This document shows positions 9,645 through 16,700 of a stretch of DNA of 64,000 bases, piece by piece. The notes under the pieces are model-generated. The model was not told the DNA's origin and did not search any database. It saw nothing but the letters and a program-made list of their open reading frames with translations. This DNA comes from Antrihabitans stalactiti. Its GTDB lineage: Bacteria > Actinomycetota > Actinomycetes > Mycobacteriales > Mycobacteriaceae. Made by a program: the position numbers and the translations under genes. Location of the stretch: assembly GCF_012932915.1 (NCBI RefSeq), contig NZ_VCQU01000001.1, positions 248,001 through 312,000 on the forward strand, written 5' to 3'. Numbering within the stretch: position 1 is the first letter of the stretch; each line of letters opens with the position of its first letter.

Positions 9645-9684
9645 ACGGGCCTCACCGAACCATGGTTCGGGAGGTCCGTTTTTT
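9645..9684 (+). terminator. Rho-independent terminator
   Basis: A GC-rich inverted repeat (ACGGGCCTC / GAGGTCCGT outer arms, ACCGAACC / GGTTCGGG inner arms) followed by TTTTTT. It sits 13 bases after the stop of the 44-residue gene. Confidence 0.85.
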
Positions 9685-9810
9685 CATGCGGTGGCGGGCT
9701 CGCGCCACTTCACCAACCGCATCAATGCGCCATTCATGCGGCGACAGTGGCAGACAACACTGCATGGATGGCCCATCGTCTCAGTCAGAGTGAGGCAATG
9801 ACCCATTCAT

Positions 9811-10124
9811 GCGAAGCTGGCGACTGCCGCTGCACCGGATGTGGTGTGGCGCATTCTCACCGACGTCACGCGGGTGCACGAATGGAGTCACGAATGCCGG
9901 AGGGTCCGCTGGCTCGACGGCGCGACGCGCGGGGGCGTCGGGGTTCGCTTCCGTGTATGCCGAAGTGTTGCGACCGGACGATCTGGAATCTCATTCCCGC
10001 CCAACAGGATCGCAGTGCAGCGCTCGCTTCCGATCTCTGGCGGTTGGCAAAACTTGCCGAGGAGGCCGAGCTAGCCGACACCAGTCGGCTAGCTCGCGAC
10101 CCTCGGACACAACTCAGTACTTAG
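9811..10124 (+). pseudogene. SRPBCC/polyketide-cyclase-like gene remnant
   Basis: From 9811 one frame reads an SRPBCC N-terminus (AAAPDVVWRILTDV then RVHEWSHECRRVRWLDGA, ending near VGVRFR). From about 9984 a different frame reads a typical C-terminus of such proteins (NLIPAQQDRSAALASDLWRL then AKLAEEA). The middle 60 or more residues are missing and there is no start codon: a stop lies 12 bases upstream of the first recognisable codons. This looks like an internal deletion in a lost gene. The family call is from recalled sequence pattern. Confidence 0.6.
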
Positions 10125-10654
10125 CTGACCCAGTTGACGTTGATCGGGTACTTGTACGGCTCGCCCCTGTTGGCAGCGATCGACCCCATGATCCCGAAGA
10201 TGATCGCGCAGACCCACGCCGCGAGGAACGTGAGGAACCCGATCAGAACGATGAACAGAATCGCGGACACGAAGTACACGATCGCCAGCAGGATCTGGAA
10301 GTTCAGCGCCTGTGTCGCGTGGCCGCGCACGAACGGATCGCGGTCCTTGTACATCAAGAAGATCACCAGCGGCGGGATGAATCCGAAGAAGATTCCGCCG
10401 AGGTGACAGAACAAGGACCACATCTTGGCGTCGCTGGGTGAGAGCGGCGGACCGGACGGGTAGCCCGGACCCTGCTGCCCGTATGCAGGCTGGCCGTACT
10501 GCTGCGGCGGTTGCCCGTACTGCGGCGGCTGACCGTATTGGGGTTGCTGGCCGTATTGCGGTGCCTGGCCGTAGGCAGGCGGGGGCGGCGGGTACTGCTG
10601 GCCCGGATCTTGCGGCTGGCCGCCTTTGGACAGGTTCAGTGGATCGTCAGTCAT
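10121..10654 (-). CDS. DUF4870 membrane protein with Pro/Gln/Tyr-rich tail
   Basis: 177 residues. Residues about 15-75 are low complexity with repeated YGQ-P-QYGQ units; the rest is a DUF4870 domain with three to four membrane segments (LFCHLGGIFFGFIPPL, RDPFVRGHATQALNFQI). The ATG at 10654 is chosen because the upstream extension is not family-like. Function unknown; the tail resembles disordered N-termini of many actinobacterial membrane proteins. Confidence 0.87.
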   Translation of the reverse strand: MTDDPLNLSKGGQPQDPGQQYPPPPPAYGQAPQYGQQPQYGQPPQYGQPPQQYGQPAYGQQGPGYPSGPPLSPSDAKMWSLFCHLGGIFFGFIPPLVIFLMYKDRDPFVRGHATQALNFQILLAIVYFVSAILFIVLIGFLTFLAAWVCAIIFGIMGSIAANRGEPYKYPINVNWVS

Positions 10655-10704
10655 CGCGCTCCCATGGTGAGGTCGGACTCTCAGCATAGAAGCGTTCCCG
10701 CGTT

Positions 10705-10733
10705 CTTGGGGGTGCGATGTTCGCACCCCCAAG
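10705..10733 (-). terminator. Hairpin after SDR gene
   Basis: A perfect 13-bp inverted repeat, CTTGGGGGTGCGA and its complement, around a 3-base loop. It lies 12 bases beyond the SDR stop. There is no U-tract, as often in actinobacteria. Confidence 0.7.
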
Positions 10734-10745
10734 GTGTGTCGACAG

Positions 10746-11570
10746 CTACTTACGACCTGTGAAATCTTCCATCGTCTTGTAGACACCGAGCACGCGACCA
10801 GCGAGGAAGTCCCGGATGCTGGTCGGCACGATGCCCTTCATCGCTTCGCCGAGCAACACGGTCTTCGGCATGATGACGAAAGGCGAGCCCTTCTTCATTT
10901 CCTTCCATACCTCGTTGACGACGTCCTCCGGCTTCAGGATCGGAAGCAGCGGAGCAGATTTCGCGCCTTCGAACATTCCGGTGCTGATGTAGTACGGACA
11001 CACGGTCGTCACCTTGACCTTGTCGTGGCCGGCCTGCTCCAGTTCGAGCCGGACCGAATCCGACCAACCGATTGCCGCCCACTTCGACCCGGCGTAGGCG
11101 GCCATGCGCGGGTTCGCGGTCAATCCGGCTGCGGAGGCAACGTTGATGAGGCGTGACTCGTTGCCGGACTCGATCATTCCCGGCAGGAATTCGCGGGCGA
11201 TGAACATCGGCGCGAGCGAGTTGATCTTCATCGTGAACTCGGTGTCGCGGGCGTTGTCGGTCTCCCAGAAGTAGCTGTTGCCGCGAACGACGCCTGCGTT
11301 GTTGAAGACGATGTCCGGATTGCCGACGTCGGCGCGGACCTGGGCGGCCGCCTTCTCGATCTGCTGACGATCGGCGACGTCAACGACGTAGGTGCTCACG
11401 TTGCCGCCCGCAGCCGTCAGTCCGGCCGCGGTCTCGGTCAGCGCATCTTCGTTGATGTCCCACAGGACGATGGCGCCCGCTTTCTCCTGCACTGCGAGTT
11501 GGGCGTACATCTTGCCCATGCCCATCGCTGCGCCGGTGATCAGAATCGTCTTGCCTGCAATGTTTTTCAT
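10746..11570 (-). CDS. Short-chain dehydrogenase/reductase
   Basis: 274 residues with the classical SDR pattern: ITGAAMGMGK cofactor loop, NNAG, catalytic Ser (VASAAG) and YAGSK. Likely oxidises or reduces a hydroxy or keto lipid. AAGGAG nine bases before the ATG at 11570 fixes the start. It lies 105 bases downstream of a second SDR on the same strand and probably belongs to the same TetR-controlled unit; substrate unknown. Confidence 0.9.
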   Translation of the reverse strand: MKNIAGKTILITGAAMGMGKMYAQLAVQEKAGAIVLWDINEDALTETAAGLTAAGGNVSTYVVDVADRQQIEKAAAQVRADVGNPDIVFNNAGVVRGNSYFWETDNARDTEFTMKINSLAPMFIAREFLPGMIESGNESRLINVASAAGLTANPRMAAYAGSKWAAIGWSDSVRLELEQAGHDKVKVTTVCPYYISTGMFEGAKSAPLLPILKPEDVVNEVWKEMKKGSPFVIMPKTVLLGEAMKGIVPTSIRDFLAGRVLGVYKTMEDFTGRK

Positions 11571-11675
11571 GATGTCTGTCTCCTTGGTCCGTGCGCGCGT
11601 CTCACCCCGCGAGGGGTGAAAATCGCGCACAGTTGGTGGTGTGTTTGTTGGTTTTGCCGAAGTGGGTGGGTTGAT

Positions 11676-12695
11676 TTACCAGTGGATGCCGGGCAGCACG
11701 CGGACCATGCGCTTGGCGGCACGGGAGAGCGGCTGGTCCTGCATGGCGCTCGAGGCGAGGGAGATGGCGCGGCTGCTCACGCCGAGTTCCTTCTTGGCAG
11801 TGTCGCCGGCGATCGGCGTGACGCCCTTGGCTGCGTGGGAATCCGGGAAGACCTTGTAGGCGCGGTGCAGGATCATGTCGACGACGTTCGGGGCCAGGGT
11901 GTAGCCGAGTTCGCCGAGGGTGCCGATCGGCGTACCGATTTCCTTGGGCCGCTTGACGAGTGCGCGCAGCACCATGTCTGCCGCCTCTTCCGGCGAGAGC
12001 GTGGGGAACGCGTCGTACATCGACGTCGGGGCGATCATCGGCGTACGGACCAGCGGCATGTGGATCGTGGTGAAGGTGACGCCGTCGCCGTAGGTCTCGC
12101 TGGCGGCGACGCGGCTGAAGGCATCGAGCGCGGACTTGGAGGCAACGTAGGCGGCGAAGCGCGGCGTGTTGGTCTGGACGCCGATCGACGAGACGTTGAC
12201 GATGTGGCCGAACCCGTTCTCCTTCATGTGCGGCAGCAGTTCCATGATCAGCCGGACCGCACCGAAGTAGTTGAGCGCCATCGTGCGCTCGAAGTCGTGG
12301 AACCGATCCTGGCTCAGGTTCAGCGAGCGGCGGATGGACCGGCCTGCGTTGTTGACGAGCATGTCGATCGAGTCGTGCTCTTTGACCAGCGTCGCGACGA
12401 GCTCGGTGACCGACTCGGCATCGGTGATGTCGCAGGCGTAGACGAACGCGGTGCCGCCTGCCGCCTCGACCTGAGCCTTGACCTCTTCGAGCTTGTCGAG
12501 GCTGCGGGCGACGAGGATCGGTGTGCCGCCGGCCTCGGCCACAGCGATGGCGGCTGCGGCGCCGATGCCCGACGATCCGCCGGTGATGACGACGCGGCGG
12601 TCGGCCAGTGCCTTCTCGTCGGACTGACCGACGAGCCAGCGTACGGGTGCGGTGACGGTGTCGATCGAGAAGTCGGTGATGGATTGCAGGTTCAT
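11676..12695 (-). CDS. Short-chain dehydrogenase/reductase (long form)
   Basis: 339 residues. About 40 extra residues precede the SDR core (ITGGSSGIGAAAA, NNAG, VSSIGV, YVASK) and about 80 follow it (TLAPNVVDMILHRAYKVFPD), an extended layout common in mycobacterial SDRs near acyltransferases. GGAG eight bases upstream decides the ATG at 12695. Divergent from the TetR gene across two operator copies, so the regulator very likely represses it. Probably acts on lipid substrates; inference only. Confidence 0.9.
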   Translation of the reverse strand: MNLQSITDFSIDTVTAPVRWLVGQSDEKALADRRVVITGGSSGIGAAAAIAVAEAGGTPILVARSLDKLEEVKAQVEAAGGTAFVYACDITDAESVTELVATLVKEHDSIDMLVNNAGRSIRRSLNLSQDRFHDFERTMALNYFGAVRLIMELLPHMKENGFGHIVNVSSIGVQTNTPRFAAYVASKSALDAFSRVAASETYGDGVTFTTIHMPLVRTPMIAPTSMYDAFPTLSPEEAADMVLRALVKRPKEIGTPIGTLGELGYTLAPNVVDMILHRAYKVFPDSHAAKGVTPIAGDTAKKELGVSSRAISLASSAMQDQPLSRAAKRMVRVLPGIHW

Positions 12696-12752
12696 GGCGG
12701 TGGCTCCAAGGGGTGTCGATCTGGCGGATGAGGTCTGGGTCACATCTGCGTC

Positions 12753-12800
12753 GGTACTGTGACGTACCGCCTGAAAACAATGATGGTACGCTGACGTACC
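12753..12800. promoter_or_regulatory. Double TetR operator
   Basis: Two 16-bp near-identical palindromes, GGTACTGTGACGTACC (12753-12768) and GGTACGCTGACGTACC (12785-12800), with centres 32 bp apart (three helical turns). They lie between the divergent SDR (12695) and TetR (12844) genes, the expected place for self- and target-repression. Confidence 0.82.
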
Positions 12801-12843
12801 AAGGGCAAGAGTTTGTGGCACGGATCTCACGGAGGACCTGCGG

Positions 12844-13452
12844 ATGAGTACAGCGATCGACCGGGAAGACACCGAGAACAGCGGCGACGCCCGGCTACGT
12901 CTCGTCACCGCAATGAGTGCCGTGATAGCCGAGAAAGGCTATCCGGCAACGACTATCGCCGACGTTGTCGCACGCGCACGAGTATCCCGACGAACGTTCT
13001 ACGAGCACTTCGCCGACAAAGAGGCGTGCCTGCTGGTGTGCCACACGATCCTCGGCGACCGCATTCTCGACGCGATGACGGTCGGCTTCGCGGTCGAGGC
13101 CCCGTTGATCGACCGGATCACCAACTCGGTCCGCGCCCTCATCGATCTACTGACGGAAAACCCCGAACTCACGCACACGCATTACGTCGCGATCCAGGCC
13201 GCAGGCCCGACGGCCCGACGAGCGCGCCGCGACGTGCAGACCGGTTTAGCCCGCCAACTGCAGCGGCTCGCGGAGCGAGCACGCCTCACCGACCCGAGTG
13301 TCAAGGTGCCGTCGTCGTTCATGGCGACCGCGCTGGTCGGCGGTATCGGCGAACTCATCGTCCAAGCAGTGGACTACGAGCGGATCGATCGCCTCGACGA
13401 AATCGCCGACACCATCGTCGAGTTGATCTCGGCGGTGCTCATCTCCCCGTAG
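12844..13452 (+). CDS. TetR-family repressor
   Basis: 202 residues; N-terminal helix-turn-helix (AVIAEKGYPATTIADVV then SRRTFYEHFADKEAC) and a variable ligand domain. ATG with GGAGG eight bases upstream. Transcribed away from the long SDR gene; the paired palindromes upstream are its likely sites, giving autoregulation and control of the SDR genes. The ligand cannot be read from sequence. Confidence 0.92.
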   Translation: MSTAIDREDTENSGDARLRLVTAMSAVIAEKGYPATTIADVVARARVSRRTFYEHFADKEACLLVCHTILGDRILDAMTVGFAVEAPLIDRITNSVRALIDLLTENPELTHTHYVAIQAAGPTARRARRDVQTGLARQLQRLAERARLTDPSVKVPSSFMATALVGGIGELIVQAVDYERIDRLDEIADTIVELISAVLISP

Positions 13453-13463
13453 CGCCCAACCCT

Positions 13464-13505
13464 CGTGAGTCTTTTAGGAGTCTATGGACTCCTAAAAGAC
13501 TCACG
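13464..13505. repeat. Intergenic hairpin repeat, copy 1
   Basis: A perfect 19-bp inverted repeat (CGTGAGTCTTTTAGGAGTC) around loop TATG, between the convergent TetR and mycolyltransferase stops. A sister copy lies at 30145-30186 with a compensating pair change. The A/T-rich part of each arm puts T4 on either strand, so it may work as a two-way terminator. Confidence 0.85.
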
Positions 13506-13507
13506 AC

Positions 13508-14476
13508 CTAGGCGCAGATGGCGCGGGCCAGCACCGGCCACGACCGGTGTAGCGCGTCTTGCCAGTACGGCCACGAATGCGTGCCGACCGGCTGCAGGTC
13601 GACCGTTGCCGGAATGCCCAACGACGAAAGCCGACTCGCGAATTCGCGCGTGCAGTCGTTGACGTGCGCTTCGAACACGCCGCCGACCGAGATGCGGTCG
13701 ACCAGCAGCGCGGGGCTGCCGTCGACGCCGCGTGAGTTCAGCACCTCGTGCGGTCCAGGCACACCTGTGCCTGCCGAGATGTAGAGCGTCGTTCCCCGCA
13801 GTTCGGCTGCGCGAAGGAACGGATCGTGCGCTACCCAGTCCGGATCGTCCCACTGCCCCCACATGTTGATGGGATTGCCGTGCGATCCCGTGACCTGCTG
13901 CCACACCAACCCTCGACCGGCAAGGTCGCTCGTTCGCGCGCAGCCGCTGTAGGACCCCACGGCCTGATACATCCCTGGCGCGCCGATCGCGAGGTTCAGG
14001 ACCGCCGTCGCCGACATCGACAGTCCGGCGATCGCATTACGTCCCGACGTATGGAACGTTGCGTCGATGACGCTCGGCAGCTCAGCGGTCAGGAAGGTCG
14101 CCCACTTGTTGCGCCCGAGTACCGGATCGTCGCGCTGCCAGTCGGTGTATTCGCTGGCCTCGCCGGCAAGTGGCAGAACAACATTGACGTTCTTGTCAGC
14201 GAAGAAGGACACGACGTCGGTCCGGCTGAGCCAACCGCCACCATCTTCCCCGCCATCGACGCCAGCGAGCAGGTAGAACGTCGGTCGCGGCACCGAATCG
14301 TCGGCCGGACGCAGCACACGCAGCGGAATGTGGCGATTCATCGCCGCGGAGTACACGGTCATGTCGACCTGCCGTGCCGCGACGGAATCGGCCGACACGG
14401 TCGGTACGGCAACGAACGAGGTCGATGAGATAACTCCGATGGCCAGGATCAGCCGACGGACGTGTCGCTTCAGCAC
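13508..14476 (-). CDS. Antigen 85-type mycolyltransferase / esterase
   Basis: 322 residues with a signal peptide (cleavage near VSA, residue 29) and the alpha/beta-hydrolase fold of the Ag85/corynomycolyltransferase family. Nucleophile S153 (GLSMSA) and H300 (GTHSWPYWQDAL) are visible. Such enzymes move mycolic acids between trehalose monomycolate and arabinogalactan or trehalose in the outer membrane. GTG start overlapping the stop of the upstream secreted protein by seven bases. A mycolate-type envelope is implied for the organism. Confidence 0.88.
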   Translation of the reverse strand: MLKRHVRRLILAIGVISSTSFVAVPTVSADSVAARQVDMTVYSAAMNRHIPLRVLRPADDSVPRPTFYLLAGVDGGEDGGGWLSRTDVVSFFADKNVNVVLPLAGEASEYTDWQRDDPVLGRNKWATFLTAELPSVIDATFHTSGRNAIAGLSMSATAVLNLAIGAPGMYQAVGSYSGCARTSDLAGRGLVWQQVTGSHGNPINMWGQWDDPDWVAHDPFLRAAELRGTTLYISAGTGVPGPHEVLNSRGVDGSPALLVDRISVGGVFEAHVNDCTREFASRLSSLGIPATVDLQPVGTHSWPYWQDALHRSWPVLARAICA

Positions 14477-14916
14477 CCCGGCGATGAACCGAAGTCACAG
14501 GACGGAGCACGGGGCGGAACCAGTTGCGGCAGACGATCGCTCCCGAAAACCGGGATCGCGTAATCGCGCTGCGCCGACTGGCCGGACCACGAGACCGCGC
14601 GGACGGTGAAGCTGTAAGTCCCCTCGGCGTACGGCATCCCGCTCAGCCGACCTGACGGAGTGAGGCGCAATCCGGGAGGCAGCTGGCCACCGACGACCGA
14701 GTAGCTCATGTTGTCGTCGTCCACGGCACCGTACTGGAAGTCGTATTGGGTATCGATTGCCGCCGGCGGTGGCGGCCCGAGGATCGCGAGACTCGCATCA
14801 GCAGTGCCTGCTCCGATGAAGAGACTCGTCAGAAATGCGGTCAACAACGAGATCACGAGAAACGTCCACCCGCACGACCGCCGAGCGGTCGCCGAACGAT
14901 CCCCTGGAGCCCTCAT
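14470..14916 (-). CDS. Secreted/anchored protein with putative Ig (He_PIG-like) domain
   Basis: 148 residues: basic N-terminus, one hydrophobic signal (WTFLVISLLTAFLTSLFIG) and an Ig-like fold with the PIG signature (GGQLPPGLRLTPSGRLSGMP then YAEGTYSFTVRA). Two Cys near the end may form a disulfide. AGAGG seven bases before the ATG. Overlaps the mycolyltransferase start, so the pair is probably co-expressed at the cell surface; a binding or scaffold role is a guess. Confidence 0.75.
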   Translation of the reverse strand: MRAPGDRSATARRSCGWTFLVISLLTAFLTSLFIGAGTADASLAILGPPPPAAIDTQYDFQYGAVDDDNMSYSVVGGQLPPGLRLTPSGRLSGMPYAEGTYSFTVRAVSWSGQSAQRDYAIPVFGSDRLPQLVPPRAPSCDFGSSPGC

Positions 14917-15048
14917 GGTCGTACCTCTCACAATGGAATGCCAACCGCCAACGACGATAACAGGATTCGAGGGTTGTGCTGCGCGTTCGGTGTTCCCGGA
15001 CTCCAAAAAGCCGTACAACCTGGACGTACCTCGTCGTAGATTCATGGG

Positions 15049-16050
15049 ATGAAGAAGCTGATCAACGATCCGGCGGACGTTGTGTCGGAAAGCCTTCGCG
15101 GAATCGCGGCAGCCCATCCCGAGCTTCGGGTCGACCATCGCCACAAGATCGTCGTGCGCGGCGATGCGCCGGTCGAGGGAAAAGTAGGGCTGGTGTCGGG
15201 CGGCGGGTCGGGCCACGAGCCGCTGCATGGCGGCTTCGTCGGGTTGGGCATGCTCGACGCCGCGTGCGCCGGCGAGGTCTTCACATCTCCAGTGCCCGAA
15301 CAAATTTCGGCCGCGACCACGGCGGTCGACGGCGGCGCGGGCGTGCTGCACATCGTCAAGAACTACACCGGCGACGTCATGAACTTCGAGATGGCTGCCG
15401 AGTTCGCCGCGGCCGAGACGGGATCGGAGATCGTGTCGGTCGTGACCAACGATGACGTCGCCGTGCAGGACAGCACCTACACCGCGGGCCGTCGCGGCGT
15501 CGGCGTGACCGTTCTGCTGGAGAAGATCGCAGGCGCCGCAGCCGAGCAAGGCCGAAATCTGGCCGAGGTCGCCGAGGTTGCGCGTCGCGTCAATGCACGC
15601 GGTCGGAGCATGGGAATGGCGCTCACCTCCTGCACTGTGCCCGCTGTCGGAAGGCCCACTTTCGCCCTCTCCGATACCGAAATGGAGATCGGCATCGGGA
15701 TCCACGGCGAGCCAGGTCGACGGCGATTGCCGCTGGCATCGGCACGCGAGATTGCCCATCTGCTCGTCGATCCAATTCTCGCCGATCTCGACTTCACCGG
15801 CAGGGACGGGGTCATTGCGTTCGTCAACGGAATGGGCGGCACTCCCCTGCTCGAGCTCTATCTCATGTACAACGAGGTCGTGACGATTCTCGACGACGCA
15901 GGCGTGCGGGTGGCGCGCTCGCTGGTCGGTCCGTACATCACGAGCCTGGACATGGCGGGCTGTTCGGTCACGCTGCTTGCCCTCGACGACGATCTGCTCG
16001 GCCTGTGGGATGCGCCGGTGCGCACGCCCGCCCTACGGTGGGGAATCTGA
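15049..16050 (+). CDS. dhaK: Dihydroxyacetone kinase, substrate-binding subunit DhaK
   Basis: 333 residues of the PTS-dependent type. H219 (GIGIHGEPG) is the residue that forms the hemiaminal with dihydroxyacetone; H56 ([12 protein letters not shown]) and D109 match the catalytic acid/base pair of the E. coli protein. Works with DhaL (ADP cofactor) and DhaM (phosphate donor) to make dihydroxyacetone phosphate from dihydroxyacetone. First gene of dhaKLM; its TGA overlaps the dhaL ATG (TGATG). Confidence 0.96.
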   Translation: MKKLINDPADVVSESLRGIAAAHPELRVDHRHKIVVRGDAPVEGKVGLVSGGGSGHEPLHGGFVGLGMLDAACAGEVFTSPVPEQISAATTAVDGGAGVLHIVKNYTGDVMNFEMAAEFAAAETGSEIVSVVTNDDVAVQDSTYTAGRRGVGVTVLLEKIAGAAAEQGRNLAEVAEVARRVNARGRSMGMALTSCTVPAVGRPTFALSDTEMEIGIGIHGEPGRRRLPLASAREIAHLLVDPILADLDFTGRDGVIAFVNGMGGTPLLELYLMYNEVVTILDDAGVRVARSLVGPYITSLDMAGCSVTLLALDDDLLGLWDAPVRTPALRWGI

Positions 16051-16691
16051 TGGGTGAACTAATCTATGTCGATGGATTCATCTCCTGGATAAAGGAATTC
16101 GCCCAACTCGTCGCCGCGAATCGCGATCTGCTCACAGAACTCGATTCCGCCATCGGGGACGCCGACCACGGCATCAACATGGACCGCGCCCTCGGTGTCA
16201 CGGTCGCCGCGCTGGAGAACGAACCACCCCCGGATGTCGCGGCATTGTGCAAGCAGGTCGCGCTCGAGGTGGTCAGCAGCGCGGGCGGCGCGAGCGGACC
16301 GTTGTACGGCACGCTGTTCCTGCGCATGGCCAGCACGACGGGCAACGTCGAATCCATTGATCCGAAAGAATTTTCGGCGGCTTTGCGAGCCGGCATGGAC
16401 GGCCTGGCGATGCGAGGCAAGACGCAAGCAGGCGACAAGACCATGTACGACGCGCTCGCTCCAGCGGTCAGCGCGCTCGACGAGGCGCTCGCGTCCGGGG
16501 CGGAGTTGGGCGCGGCGCTCGACGCGGCAGCGGCGGCCGCCGAGAAGGGCCGCGACGCGACGACCCCGATGATCGGTCTGAAAGGCCGAGCCAGCTACCT
16601 CGGCGAACGCAGCATCGGCCATCAAGATCCTGGCGCAACCTCCATGGCGCTGCTCATCAGAGCAGCGGCGACCACCCTCGCGCAGGGCTGA
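16050..16691 (+). CDS. dhaL: Dihydroxyacetone kinase, nucleotide-binding subunit DhaL
   Basis: 213 residues from the ATG at 16050, which overlaps the dhaK stop by one base. The Mg-ADP-binding aspartates D32, D37 and D39 (DSAIGDADHGINMD) match those of E. coli DhaL, where bound ADP is rephosphorylated by DhaM rather than exchanged. The GGASGPLYGTLFLRMA loop is also typical. Translationally coupled between dhaK and dhaM. Confidence 0.96.
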   Translation: MGELIYVDGFISWIKEFAQLVAANRDLLTELDSAIGDADHGINMDRALGVTVAALENEPPPDVAALCKQVALEVVSSAGGASGPLYGTLFLRMASTTGNVESIDPKEFSAALRAGMDGLAMRGKTQAGDKTMYDALAPAVSALDEALASGAELGAALDAAAAAAEKGRDATTPMIGLKGRASYLGERSIGHQDPGATSMALLIRAAATTLAQG

Positions 16692-16700
16692 CCGTTCGTC

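Noticed and set aside
11499-12731. 410-codon frame antisense to the long SDR
   Set aside because: No domain; the minus strand has full SDR motifs and a ribosome site.
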